Assembly (NCBI GenBank): GCA_021234155.1
Contig: JAJEKV010000017.1
Span: forward strand, 8,683,525-8,747,524
Reading direction: 5' to 3'
Length of the DNA stretch: 64,000 nucleotides
Origin: Isoetes taiwanensis
Lineage: Eukaryota; Streptophyta; Lycopodiopsida; Isoetales; Isoetaceae
The notes under the pieces are model-generated. The model was given only the letters and a program-made list of their open reading frames with translations, was not told where the DNA came from and made no database searches. Below, piece after piece: positions 12,926 to 25,029 of the stretch (position 1 is the stretch's first letter; each line of letters starts with the position of its first letter). The position numbers and the translations under genes were made by a program.

Positions 12926-13316
12926 ATGGGTTCGAAACCAGAGCTCAACGCCGTCGGACATACTTACAGACAACTTTACAAATATGCTGAACAGTATGCT
13001 TCACCAGACGAGTTGAAGTCGGTTTGGGGTGAAAGAGTACCAAAAAACACATGCTACAGGTATTGTAGTTTAATCTTAATATCAGTGTTTCAATGTCTTT
13101 GAATAATTTCCTTCTAGATTAAAGAACCTCAACCCGAACCAATACCGAGAGGTAGTCATGTTGAACAAACAGATTGCTGGGAAGCCACATACTTGGCGAG
13201 GCATGTTACCTCTAACTTTTGCGACAACATACTATTTACATAAGAACAGGAAGCAAGTTAATTGGTTGAGTTCTTGGGAGCAGCATGAGATGGAAAAGCA
13301 CCAAAAAGCCTTGTAA
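12926..13316 (+). CDS. Small two-exon gene, unknown function (110 aa)
   Basis: Exon 1 runs from the ATG at 12926 to 13059 and exon 2 from 13118 to the TAA at 13316; together they give exactly 111 codons. The 58-nt intron has a GT donor (CTACAG|GTATTG) and a pyrimidine-rich AG acceptor (TTCCTTCTAG). The codon split across the junction (AG|A) is restored correctly. The N-terminus reads MGSKPELNAVGHTYRQLYKY and the product is basic and probably helical, ending WLSSWEQHEMEKHQKAL. I see no signal peptide and do not recognise the family. The clean splice and preserved frame across both exons argue for a real gene, possibly a host gene. It sits about 240 bp left of the LTR copy. Confidence 0.5.
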
Positions 13317-13556
13317 CAAACAAGAGCAAGAAAGAAAGCTAATTGTTCAAGGATATGTAAACAGCCAGGTCATCACCACCTGCTGGAGAGTGAAAATGAA
13401 AGTGAGGAGGACAAGAATTGTAGAGCTACCCCAACACCTACAAAAAATCTTCAAAGCAATTGTTCTAGGGTCCGTGTATTGGACGTGACAAACATAACAG
13501 AAAAGCAGATGGGACAAGTCCTCCTTATTCCACCAGTCTAGCCCTGCCACTCACAA

Positions 13557-14290
13557 CCAGGCGGGCTCTTATATACAGGCCGCATTAACTGGGAATTAAT
13601 GAGGCTATCTAGAATCATCTACTACTAAAGGTTTCAGGGCCTCTACCCCCCTTCCCAATACACAGAGTGCATAGAATGGAACATCATCATCATAAAAGGA
13701 CTGAGATACTGAATAATATCTAATCTATCTACCTAAACATACATGGTTAGGTTCTTTAGTTAAGGCTTATGATCTTAAGATCTGTAAGGCTGCTAAGACT
13801 GATCTACCATGCTATCCTAGCTCATTGCCAGGCTAAAAGTCGGCTTTGCACAATGGAATCACAGGTTACCTGATCCTTGGCTTGCTGCTGCTCCTCGAAC
13901 TGCGTCCATGACTTCACTTGGGTTGAAGGCAGCGGCTCCTGGGAGATCTGTTGTGCAAATGCGGTTTGGCAGTGCCTGACAATGCGAACTAGCAGCTTGG
14001 CTTGGCCAGAATGGCCCAAGGAAGCCAAAATGCAAAAATGGAAAAGGTTTCGGGTTTCCCCATTTGTTCCTTTTACATGACCTTTTAGGTTTAGGTTAGA
14101 AGGGACCAATGGGGCTTTGCCATTTGGCAAAGGGGTTTAATTACATATGTTTAATAGACATGTGCAACATATGAGGTTGCCCCCTAGGTGCAACCCTTTA
14201 CGGCTCTCAAGTACTTGTCAAGGTGACATGTACGCGTGGCATGGCAGAATAATATATGCATTGGACCATATATTATGTTGGAACGTCACA
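13557..14290 (-). repeat. 3' LTR (partial) of the giant Ty3 element
   Basis: This stretch matches 53461-54202 over its whole length with scattered substitutions. On the minus strand it starts at 14290 with TGTGACGTTCC, directly after a polypurine tract, as expected for the 3' LTR of the minus-strand pol gene at 15157-17440. The part equivalent to 52745-53460 of the other copy is missing or unrecognisable to the left of 13557, so the outer LTR end is lost. Confidence 0.75.
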
Positions 14291-14304
14291 ATCTCCCCAC
14301 CTTG
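14291..14304 (-). promoter_or_regulatory. Polypurine tract of the Ty3 element
   Basis: On the minus strand, CAAGGTGGGGAGAT directly abuts the LTR start TGTGACG. A purine tract immediately upstream of the 3' LTR primes plus-strand DNA synthesis in LTR retrotransposons. Confidence 0.7.
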
Positions 14305-14979
14305 AATTGATGTTGTCCTCAGCATCACATGTCTCCCCTCCTTGGAAACCTGCATGAACCTTGCAACACATTCCATGCATGCAATTTTATAACACAATTA
14401 CCCCAATTTTATAACACAATTACCCCAAGGTGGTCTCTCAACCCTTACATTATCATTTAATATTCACAAAATTTTATGGTTTGCACCATTATCATTAACA
14501 TAGTTTCAAAATTCTATAATTTAAGGTCCATTTGGTTTCCTTGCAACACATTATGACAAAACATGTGTTGCAAGTCTTCGCAATGCGGCCCTCTTGCCGC
14601 GAGACACTGCTATTGGCCTGCAGGTCCAACACTACGTTAATACACATTCATTTATTATAAAGTTGGTTATTAGGGAACCACCCAGTTAATTAGAATTTAT
14701 ACGGATGCAAGACTAATCTCCCGGCGTAGGAAGATGATGTTTCTTCCATCTTGGCCGTGGAGACAGCGCCCTATCATGCCTAAGATGATCACTCATGCCT
14801 ACATCTTTTGTCGCCTTGGCATGAAGGATGGCATCCTCCCCATAGTAGGCATTGACTAGAGGTGCCTTCCAATCAATGCATGACTGAATGACCTCTTATC
14901 TCTCAATTTCGTCTACTTCCATGGTGACGAGAGTAGACTTCTTAATCTACCTCACACTCACCTATCGGTTCGGTGTCGA

Positions 14980-15156
14980 CTACTTCGGGGACGAGCCAAC
15001 CCTTGCATTGCTCAATGAATTAGGGGTACTGCTTCTCTAAATCCACGTAGCCTCTTCCACAGGCAAGTGCATCCATTTCACTAGGTATTGAAGGAATTGG
15101 GATCTTCTTGTTTTCTTGTAGGATCTGTCAAGAAAAACCTCTAGGACGATCTCAAA
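14980..15156 (-). pseudogene. Chromodomain at the integrase C-terminus
   Basis: In the minus-strand frame shifted relative to the integrase, the residues read FLQYLVKWMHLPVEEATW, the diagnostic core of a chromodomain (YLVKW...P..EATW). The next frame continues with DLEKQYP and then a stop. This places the element among chromoviruses (Ty3/gypsy with a chromodomain), whose chromodomain directs integration to modified nucleosomes. Frameshifts on both sides show decay. It lies just downstream of the GPY/F region, the usual position. Confidence 0.7.
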
Positions 15157-17440
15157 CTAGTCGTCTATCATTTCCAATAACTCTTTTGTCTCCAATACTT
15201 CCTCTGGATTAGGAGTGTGTCTCTTCAGGAGATTTACATGGAAGACCCTATGGATTTTGAGATGTGCTGGCAGATCCAACTTGTAGGATTGGTTACCTAC
15301 TCTTTTGGTTATCCTGAATGGCCCAGCCCATCTTGGAGCAAGTTTCTTGCAATTGCCGATGCGGAGCTTCGCTTGTTTGACTTTGCTCTTCAGCCACACA
15401 TTGTCCCCTACTTGGAACTCTCTTATTGTTCTGTGCTTATCGACTATACTCTTCTGCCGGGTTCTTGCTGCTAGAAGATATCCTCTGACTTCTTCCACTA
15501 ATTGTTGTATGTCGGCTAGCATTTACTGGGATACTTCTACCTTGGACACGGGATTGTGCCAAGTGTTTGGGGTCAAGCATTGGTAGCCATAGTTGATCAT
15601 GAAGGACGACATTTGAGACGACTCTTGCTTGGTGCTATTGTATGCAAACTCCACCAAGTGAATATAATCATCCCACTTTGATTGCTTGTTCCAGACGTAA
15701 TTCCTCAACATATCTTCAAGTATCCGATTCGTACGCTCCGTCTGCCCATCAGTCTGAGATGATATGTCGTGCTCATCGAGAGCTTCATCTGGATGGTGGT
15801 GAAGAGATCTTGCCAAAATGCAGTCATGAACTTCGAATCCTATCAAAGATTATCTCTCTTGTCATCCCATAGAGTCAAAAGATTTCCTTTGTGAACAACA
15901 GGGCGGTATCTAACGCCGTATCCATGGTCCTACATGGCACAAAATGTGCCATTTTTAACAATTTGTCCACCACTACCATTGAGGCGTTCTTGCCCCTTAT
16001 GGTTCTTGGGAGCCCTGTTATGAAGTCCATGCTTACTTCCCATTTGGCATTTGGCGCTGACAATGACTCTAACACTCCTGGAATTCAAAGTTGTTCTGCC
16101 TTCGTCTACTGACATAGCTGACATTCTCGAATGTACCTGGCTATCTGCTTCTTCATGCTGGGCCAGAAGTAGCTACTTCTAATCTTGAAGTACGTCTTCA
16201 TAAAACCCGCATGGCCGGCTATTGGGCTATTGTGTGTGTCACATAGTATTAGCTTCCTAACTCCAGATGACTCTTGTACACACATTTTATTCTTATGATA
16301 CAATAGGTTATCTTCCTTCTTAAAATGCTTGAAGGTTTCCCTCTCTTTGTCCGTTCTTGCCTCCTTAGAAAGGCTTGCCCATGCTTCCTTGAAGTCTCGG
16401 TCCGTTGGCAACATTTTTTCTATCTTCTTGCCAAACTCATTGGTGAGTGTTGATATGGCATTGTAATGGACTCGCATTGTCAAGGAGTGCCTTGAGAGCG
16501 CATCCGCAACCACGTTGAGCTTGCCTGGCTTGTACATGATGACAAAATGGTACTCCTCCTGGAACGCCATCCATCTCCTTTGTCTCAAGTTGAGATGTGA
16601 TTGGGTGAAGACATATTGTAGACTTTGATGGTCCGTATCTAATTGGAACTTCATTCCCAATAGATAATTCCTTCATATTCTCAATGCTCTCACTATTGTT
16701 AGCAACTCTTGGTCGTGGGTGCTCCTGTTGCAATCTTGCTAGCATCTGTTGCCACCAATTTATATTTCTCTGGGTCGGACAATACTAAGACTGGGGCAGT
16801 CGTTAAAGCTTCTTTCAATGTCTCAAACGCTGAATGGGCCTTCTTTTGCCAATGACTCGCCCAATCTTTTATCTTCTCCACTTTGGTGAGGTCCGTTAGC
16901 GGTGCTGCTAGCTTTGCAAAGTTCCTGACAAACTTTCTGTAGTACCCTGCTAAGCCGAGGAAACTTCTCACTTCATGGATATTCTTCGGTGCTGGCCAAT
17001 CAATTATCGCTTCAATCTTCGCAGGGTCGGTGGAAATCCCTTCTGATGTGATCACATGCTCCAAGTACTCTACCCTTTCTGTCGCGAAGTGACACTTAGA
17101 TAATTTCGCATAAAATTGACGCCTCCTCAACTTTTCAAGTACTTTCCTCAGGTGTTGGGCATGCTCTTCCAAAAATTTGCTGTAGACTAGAATGTCATAA
17201 AAGAAAACTATGATGAATGTGTCTAGAAACTTGCGAAAAACGTCGTTCATGAGCTTCACGAAGGTTGCTAGAGCATTGGACAAGCCAAATGGCAGCACTG
17301 TGAACTCATAGTGGCCATATCTCGTCCTGAATGCAGTCGTATGGATATCTCCTTCCTTGATTCTAATCTGATGGTAGCCTGATCTCAAGTCTATCTTGGA
17401 GAAAACCTTTGCTTCCTGTAGTTGATCCATCAAATCCACC
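15157..17440 (-). pseudogene. pol: Ty3/gypsy pol, 3' half: RT, RNase H, integrase
   Basis: Reads leftward from 17440. The RT begins abruptly at LVDLMDQLQ and includes [15 protein letters not shown] and LPFGLSNA. The catalytic box that should be Y-L-D-D reads F-F-Y-D, so the first Asp is lost. The RT thumb ([16 protein letters not shown]) and RNase H follow, with a frameshift near 16680, then the connection region (FHVIMYKPGKLN-like) and the integrase zinc finger (H-x-7-H ... CQLCQ). The integrase core continues in two frames (WEVSMDFITGLP; SQTDGQTERTNR) and ends with the GPY/F motif (RWAGPFRI ... HVNLLK). At least four frame breaks are present, so the gene is dead. Everything 5' of LVDLMD is missing here; it is found in opposite orientation ending at 49649. 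Confidence 0.9.
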
Positions 17441-18217
17441 AGTCTAACCCCGGTCATCATCGAAGAAGAGAAGTACCTGACGCTGCACGACATAAAGAAC
17501 CTCCCGGAGTGCAGAGACAGAGGCTACAGGGTGGATGAGCTCCTGTACCTTCTACGCCAACAGCCCGACCTCGATGACTTCATTGACCGGGAGACGCAGG
17601 ACTTCCCCATCAGCATCAGGGAGGCCCATACGTACACTGACTAGTCATCATCCGACATTGAAGCTTACACCAGCATTCGGCAGATGATGACGCAACAAGA
17701 GCTACCCTCGGAGTAGGAATTTATAGATATCCAGGAGCGGATGGGCATCAGGGGAAAGACAACAAGTGCGCTCCTGCTCAGCACCTCATTCGGGCTAGAA
17801 AGAGGTGGCATCAACTTGACCTCTTCCAGGTCCATGTTTGCAGATTACAGGGACTTGATAGCGGTACCAGTGGACGAGTACTCCGGAAGGCACAAGGCCG
17901 GGATCATAACCGGAGAAGAGGCAGTAGAGGGAGGACACGACAAAGCCCTCAGGTTTTACTTTCCACTCCTCACCGACGGAAGGATAGCGGTCATACATCG
18001 CTAGTTTAACCCGCGGGGAGAAGAAGGAGTGTTCATGCTTATTGCCCTCTCGGGATTTGGTAGGCATACTCGGATGCCTCCGAACATCGACCATGTCATT
18101 CTAGTCAAGAGGTCAATAGTTTTGAGCGTCTTCGACTTCACAGTCCCATACAAACGACAGAGCAGATTGGCCATCACTGCGGCCTATATATCGGATAGAA
18201 GTGTTGAAGACAGGTAA
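17441..18217 (+). pseudogene. Second part of accessory gene A (separated by inversion)
   Basis: A single reading frame runs from 17441 to at least 18217, broken only by TAG at 17642, TAG at 17714, TAG at 18002 and TAA at 18215. It is GC-rich with coding-like composition, unlike its AT-rich neighbours, and starts with [20 protein letters not shown]. Later blocks include GLERGGINL, DLIAVPVDEYSGRHKAG and RFYFPLLTDGRIAVIH. I do not recognise the family; a plant-virus or retroelement accessory protein is possible but not shown. The left edge abuts the Ty3 RT at 17440. Joining it to the minus-strand frame ending at 49650 keeps the frame open, so it is the downstream part of gene A moved by the inversion. 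Confidence 0.6.
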
Positions 18218-18405
18218 CGGCACTTCAAGGTGGTATGCCCATCAACATTCTTAGAAACTTGGGTAAACAGTTGGCACAGCCCAAATGAAGAAGTTCTTGG
18301 AAGACAACCCAGCATATCGAAATTCCAAGAATAGATTAAAACTTTTTCTCTCTCTATTATTGATTGTAAAAATATTGTACCTTATGAATATAATTGATGG
18401 TATTA

Positions 18406-18430
18406 GAATAGAATAGAATAGAATAGAATA
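18406..18430 (-). repeat. (ATTCT)n 3' tail of the LINE
   Basis: Five copies of GAATA on the plus strand directly after the 3' UTR. The same pentamer tail closes the short insertion at 44719-44860. Confidence 0.8.
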
Positions 18431-18667
18431 CATTATTGTCCCTTGTGCCCTGAGGCCTCTGGACTTGTGTAGCATGGGCGAGCTCCCTGATGGGGGCTAC
18501 TAACTCATCACACTGTTTTGTTGTAGCCTTTTCTGAAGGCTCACTTTTTCCTATTAATGCCGGCACCCTACTTTGTTCCGGCGTCTAGGCCGTGCAGGTG
18601 TGCGTCTATATCAAACAGCTTTAAGCTGTACATTTAGTGGGCATCTATGATTTGCCTCTTGAGCAAC

Positions 18668-21600
18668 TCATATCGTAAGCCCTTTTTGTTCATGTGTTTC
18701 CCGGTGTCTGTTCAGCATCTCTCGTATTGCATCTTCCAGATCTCTCATTGTTTCTGTCCTTGCCATTATGGCATGTACTGGTTGTCCCCATCTTACTCTC
18801 ATGTACTTTTCCCTGATGTCTATGTATGTTGGACATTCATTAAGCATGTGGTTTTCGTCCTCTACTTCCATTCTGTCACAGATTCTGCATAGTCTGTCCT
18901 GTTTGTCTATTTTCCTCCACCTGTCCTTTTCAATTCTCAGATCATGGCACCCTATCCTGAACTTTGCTAAGGTTTCTCCGTTTTCCAAGCATGTTATCTT
19001 GGTACATTTGTTGTCCTATCATCCGCTCTGGATTGAATATTGACGTGAGCCAGAGTGTTTTAGGTCCTGTGTGCTTCTGTAGCCATGCCCGCGTAGCTTT
19101 ACCTGCCCACTCCTCATTCCATTGGCCTTCATCGATCAGTTCACTCAGATTCATCCCCATTTCTCTTGTCCATATTGCTACATCCCTAAACCATCCACTG
19201 CTTGTGGTGATGTGTGCCCTTGCTGATTCGTTGATTGCGATTCTCGCTAACTTCTCTGACTTCCCACCTGCATTATTTCTTATGATGTATCTGATGGTCC
19301 TTTCCCATGCTCTCACTTCCATAGGTTTCTGTCCTGTCTCATACACTATAATTGTCAATGGCGTGTTTGCTCTCAGTTTGAATTCCTGTTTATGCAGCTG
19401 TCTGAAAATACCTTCTTGTTTTTCCCACTTCTTGTCTGTTAACCCCGGTCCCCAGGCTTCTGCCCCGTACAGCTGCGTTGTGACGACTACCGTGCTGAAT
19501 AGGTAGCATTTGATTTCCCAGTCTATTATTCTGTTTCTATTGCAGAAGTTTTTCATGTTGTAGTAGCTTCCTATGGCTGCTTGGAATCTAGCATCTGCCC
19601 CTTTCGCCCATTTCCTTGTGCCGTGCGTATCATACCCTAGGTATTTGTACTCTGTTGCTTCTAATTCTGTCCCTGGATATTTGAACGGCTTGTGACTATT
19701 CCTATTACCAAAAAAGACTATTTTGGTTTTTGTAAGATTCACTGTTAGTCCTGTCTTTTCACAGAAGATCTCTAGTAGTTTCAGCAACCTGTGCATTCCC
19801 TTGTTCTTTATGGCCATCATGCCCAAATCATCAGCATATAACATGGTAGGTACCTTGGTTCCCCCAAGTGTAGGGGCGTCCACGTCCCCTTGCTGTTCTG
19901 CTATAAAATCCTGTAGGGCATCTATATATATTCCAACAGTGTTGGGGATAAAGGGCATCCCTGTTTAACTCCTGTGTCGCAGTTTATTGCCTTTCCTTCT
20001 TCTTCTATCTTTGCATATACATTATAGTACAATCTCGTAATTGCTCCTACCATGTCTCTCGGTGCCTGCATGTCTATGAGCCTCTGTATGAGCTTTTCCC
20101 TTGGTACTGTGTCAAAAGCTTTTCTGAAGTCCACAAAACAGCATATCACTTTCTTTCTTAGGCCCCTATTATGCTCTATTAGTATCCGGAGAGTTACTAG
20201 ATGGTCTGTTGTTGAGTGTTCTGGTCTGAAGCCTGCTTGCCCCTGTGCTCTCAAATTCCCTGCCTCTGCCCATTGCTTTAATTTATTGTCTAGGACCTTC
20301 CCGTACCATTTTGCGAAAATGGAGCTTACCATTATTGTCCTGTAGATTCCAGGTTCCTGTTTACTCCCCCCCTTGTGTAGGGGTATGACCCTGTTGTATG
20401 CCCATCTGTCCGGGAGCCCTGTGTGTATTATACCATTGAATATCTCTGTCACCTGCTTTACTAAAATGGTGTCTGCACATTTTAGTACTTCCACCGTTAA
20501 TCCGTATAAGTCTGGGGCCTTGTTATTGGCCATCCCATTCAATGCTGTCATCACTTCCTGTACATTGAAGCACGGTCGGTCTATCATTTGCAGTTCAGGT
20601 ATTGGTGCTGGAGATGCCCCTGTCTTATATAATTTTTCAAGATATTTCTCCCATCCGGCTGCTCCAATGCTACCTTGTGTGTTTTCACCTCCCCTATTCC
20701 CTTGCTTCTTCTCTTTAAATCCACCCCAGAACTTGCGGGGTTGTTTTTTGATTAGCTTGGCCAGTCCCCATTGATGTTGCATCAGATTCTTATTCCTCTT
20801 TGCTTTCAGTAACTTTAGGTATATCGCTCTTTCCTTTTGATACGTTTCCTTACCTCTAAGCGCCTTGACTTTCCTTCTCTGTTCCTTGCATTCATCATCG
20901 TACCATATTGAAGATTTGAAGGCATTATTTTCCTTTCTCTTCCTTCTTTTCCCGAAAATTTCTAATGCCACTTTCACTGTTATGTCATTGAGCGCATCTC
21001 CATTCTCATCTGCCCTGTGCTCCTCCCATTTCCACTTTCCCATTTCTTCTTTGATGGCTTGCACGAACGTGTCTGCGTATTTGTTCTGGAAATGTATTTT
21101 CAGCTTTCCCCTGTCTCTCTCCTGTATATGTTGTTCTTCATTTTTCGGTTGTTCCCCCAATGTAATTGTCAGGTGCATGGGCCTGTGACTCTCCCTCCTC
21201 CCAATTGGCCATTCTAGGGCCGCAATTTCTGATACTATGCCTGCTGCATGTTCATTCAGTATTACGTAATCTACTATACTTCTCCCATGTGCGTTCTGAC
21301 TTGTGAATTCCCCTGATCCTGTCCATCATTGTGCCCCATTCGCTATGATGGCCCCTGTGGTCGTGCATACTTCGAGCAGCAGTTCCCCCTTAGCATTGAT
21401 TTCTGCCTTGTCCTCAGTTCGTCTGTTCCATTCTTTTGATCTTGCTGTTTGGTTCCATTGCCCATTTGTTTCATCTATGCTTGTGTATTGCGCTTGCTCC
21501 TGACCTGTCCTGGCATTTAGATCTCCTATTGGTATCATTGGTTCCTGTTCCTTCCACTTCATCATGGTTTCCCCTAATTCTAACAGTTCTAGTTTGTCAC

Positions 21601-21950
21601 TACTCGGTGGGTAATATGGTATGATCAGTATTAGATCTTTTTTATTTTGTAATTGAATACTAAGTACCATGTATCTTTTATTGACATCCGAATGTAAAAT
21701 ACATGTACCATTTGCTATATTCTCCTTGACATAACAGGCTAGGCCTGCACTCCCTCTTCCTATTTTGAAATTCTTATCTTTCCAACAGGTGAATAGCTGG
21801 TAGCCCTCCTCCTCCGGTAGCCTCTTTATATTGTGCTCCCATGTCTCTACTAGGCATATTATGTCACTACTGTGTGCTCCATCAAGCCTCTCTCCGTCGT
21901 CCCACGGATACCCAGTGCAGTTCCAGTACCATATCTTCAGCGTCTCCTCC
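18668..21950 (-). pseudogene. LINE ORF2: endonuclease and reverse transcriptase
   Basis: Reading from about 21950, the AP-type endonuclease shows WNCTG near its start, DIICLVETWEHN, and IPIGDLNARTG. The RT follows in the frame 21178-19922 (ANNKAPDLYGLTVEVLK; FRPEHSTTDHLVTL; FVDFRKAFDTVPREKL; GVKQGCPLSPTL). It then continues in the frame 19958-18942 with the catalytic box MLYADDLGMMA, so the Y-A-D-D site is intact. The last frame, 18988-18668, carries CRICDRMEVEDENHMLNECP, a C-x2-C-x8-H-x4-C motif common at LINE C-termini. Frameshifts lie near 21.2-21.35, 19.94 and 18.96 kb. No RNase H is seen. The product nicks the target and copies its RNA in place. Confidence 0.85.
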
Positions 21951-21992
21951 CTCGCGGTTGCCCTCTCGGGGTTTCTGTTTGTTCTGTTTCGT

Positions 21993-22978
21993 TCACCATT
22001 CTTCTCGGTCGCCCCCTGGTCCTTGATGCCGGGGTTGTGCCCACGCTCCCGAGGGTCCTCGATTTGTGCCTTCCCCTTTTTCGTTTCTTTCTCCCTCTCT
22101 GTGTTGGCTCACCTCGAGAGCTATTGCTGTTACTGCTCCCCCTGATGTCCTGTTTTCCTGCCCTTGTGTTGGTATCATTATTGGGTTGATGTTCTCCTTC
22201 CCCACATCGGTCGCTTTCCCTGGTTCCGGCATCCCCTCCTTCTGTCCTTGTCCTGGCCCAGCAAATTCTCGTGTCCTCTTGTGTAGGAACACCTTGCCAT
22301 TCTTGACCCCTGCCTGTATTCCTGCCTGATTTAGTTCCCTGGCTTTGGCTAGTTCCCTGTGTAATCCTTGTCGTTGCATGATTGTTAGAGCTTCCTGAAC
22401 TATGATCCCATTTTCGGTCACGGGCAGGCGGCGTGATATTCTCTCTTTAGCTTTGCCCGGTCTCGAGAGTCGAGGTTTATATGCCTCGCCCAGCCCCCTC
22501 CTTTTTCACGATCGTCTTTGCTTTGACAATGGCGCTCGATGCTCCTTGAACACCGATCTCTATTACTTCTGCGGTAACTTCGATATGTGTCCTCGTTAGG
22601 TTTCTCTCACGCTACCCCTATCGACCCTAACGTCATGCTTAATTCTATTCTGTTCCTCATACTCCATGATATGCGGCTTTATCCTATCAAATGATTTCCA
22701 TGCATCCAATTCAACATTTCCTTTTTCTAATTCAACCAACCTTTTCCAGATCTTGGCTTTTTCCTCCTCAATTCGTTCATCCTACGCTGCATCTCCTCAC
22801 TTGCCTTTTCCACCCCTTCTATCCTCACGTCCATGTTGGAGATGGCTACCGTATTACGGTTGGCCGTTTCAGCTAGTGTGTTGAGAGCATCCATACGAGG
22901 GATTCTGGACTCCAGATGCTTGTCCATCTGAGCGAGAAAATCTTGGAGGTCTTGCTGACTTACCGGTACCCTTGCCAT
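21993..22978 (-). pseudogene. LINE ORF1-like region (coiled coil, basic)
   Basis: Begins at 22978 with MARVPVSQQDLQDFLAQMDK and runs through a heptad-rich segment (VRIEGVEKASEEMQRRMNEL), predicted to form a coiled coil as in ORF1 proteins that trimerise on RNA. After frame breaks, a Gly/Pro/Gln-rich stretch continues to about 21993, next to the ORF2 start. No zinc knuckle is visible. Position and composition support ORF1, not a specific fold. Confidence 0.5.
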
Positions 22979-23470
22979 TTCGTTTTTTTTTTTGCCGGGA
23001 GGCGGCTATTTTTTCGCCATTGCTCTTGAGTTTTTGCGGTATTTGCGGATTGCCGCTGCTGCTGGATTCTTCTTTGTGCACGAGCGCGCTACCAACTTCG
23101 ATTGGGAAGGGTTGGTATCCTTACTCTGTTGGGTCTATATATTGCGTTACTGAACGGTCCTCTAATTAAAAAATTATCACCGTTAATCCCATTTTTGAAT
23201 TCGAAGTATTGGGATGGCCACACTTAATTATTCCTGCCCCCATCATTTATTTTCGTTTCGTCCCTTGGGTGTCTCTCTATGATGATTTCGCTATGAGTGA
23301 TCTCCTCCCGCCATGTTATGGGATTCGGTAGTTGTCTTTATATCCTTTAGTAGTATTCCGAGGAGTTAGTTGAAAGGTCATAACTTCCTTGGCCCAGATA
23401 TTTGGTCCTGCGTATCAGGGTCAGCCCCTTTTTTCATTGTATTTTGCTGTTCTTCCCTGTATTTTGAGTG

Positions 23471-23905
23471 TCTAGTGGTCCGGATACCAGTTGGTGGGTT
23501 TTTTGGCCCCTCGCTATCCTGGTGTACGGCGGAGGTGGAACCTCTCTGTCCCGTAACTTTTCCGTCCGCTTTATACTCTTTACAGTATCGCAACATGCTT
23601 TTACGCAATTTTTGCGATTTTTGCGATTTGTCGAGTTTATAGTGGTCCGGATTTACCAGTTGGTGGGTCTAGCCCTCGCTATCCTGGTGTACGGCAGAGG
23701 CTGAGCCTCTCTGTCCCGTATCTTATTCCGTCCGCCTTTTACTCTTTGGATCTTGCGATCCTCTGTTACTCATGTTTTTTGGGATATTATGCTGGTACAC
23801 TTAACCAGTTGGTGGGTCTGGCCCTCGCTATACTGGTGTGCGGCGGAGGTTGAATCTCTCTGATCCGCAAACTTTTTATGTACACTTTCGGCCCGAACAT
23901 TTACC
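23471..23905. repeat. Three tandem ~165-bp repeats in the LINE 5' part
   Basis: Units begin near 23471, 23641 and 23791. Each holds CCAGTTGGTGGGT, CCCTCGCTAT-CTGGTGT and CGG-GGAGG-TGAA-CTCTCTG. A second, weaker duplication occurs at 24240-24340 and 24390-24480 (CATCTCTACCTATACATCTA). They lie between ORF1 and the Cys-rich ORF. 22980-25030 otherwise has no clear gene. Confidence 0.6.
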
Positions 23906-25029
23906 ATGTATCTCTGGGTCCCCCTTCCCTTTTTGCCGTTGTCTTGTGTGTATATCTTCACTAATAAATTATCTTCCTATATTTATCTTCCTATATTTAA
24001 ATAACACTCTAATATTTCTATATCTTCCATTAGGAATCTCTAATATTTCTATATCTTCACTGTACTGTTCAACTGTGTACTTGTTTGACTTTTCCCTGTT
24101 GTGGTCTCGTCTCGGGCCATTATTGTCCACCACCTTTTTTTGTTTGTTGTTTTTCCCGTTGTGTATTGTCTTGCTCACTTCTGTTTGGTCCTGTTTGGTC
24201 CTCCTTGTTGTTTGTAGCCCTATATCTGTTGTATGTCCTATGCGTTCACACCTGTCATATGCATCTCTACCTATACATCTATACTTGTCCCTGTACATCG
24301 TATATATCATATATATCATACTCGTATTTTATTTTATGTTATTTACACGCCCTTCAATATCTATACTATTTGCTAACTCCTATGTGACCCGTTTGCGTTT
24401 ATACATGTCATATACATCTCTACCTATACATCTATACTGGCCCCTATACCTCATATAAATCCTATTCATATGTTAATTTATTTTGTTTTATTTTATTTTA
24501 TTTTATTTACACTCCCTACCTTATATATATTATGTGTTGACTCTTATGTGTTTCGCCACCCGTTGACATGCTGTCCCACATTTCATGTACCTTGTCTGTC
24601 TTTCGCTAAATTGCTATGTATACCCCCTTTTCGTGCGTAAGGGTGTTCTTACTTTCGCCCGCATTATTTTCATTCCCATTTGCTCCTATTCGACCATACA
24701 TCAGAACTGTTACTACTCATTTCCGCAATGTTTCCTTGCATTTTTTATACAAAAATTTTACAAAATTTCGAGCAAGATCCGTTCTGCTCTTGTCCTACAT
24801 CCTACTTTTGATCACAGAATTTTCAATTCTGGTTCATGTAAACATCAAGGCATCCTTCTATGTTCGGGTTTCTATCTTACCTATTTGGCAAAACTCGAAT
24901 CTTAAAAGAGCGAGACAAATAAGAGATAACAGATAAAAGCGGAAACAAAGCAAAAATAAAGCAAAAGGAGTTACATGCCACCCATTCATCCCCTCCATCG
25001 TTGCCTATCCCCATCCCCATCCCGGATAA

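Noticed and set aside
16699-17493. Extension of the RT frame to 17493 (residues before LVDL).
   Set aside because: Beyond 17440 this frame only reads the opposite strand of the gene A fragment; the true RT continues at 49649.
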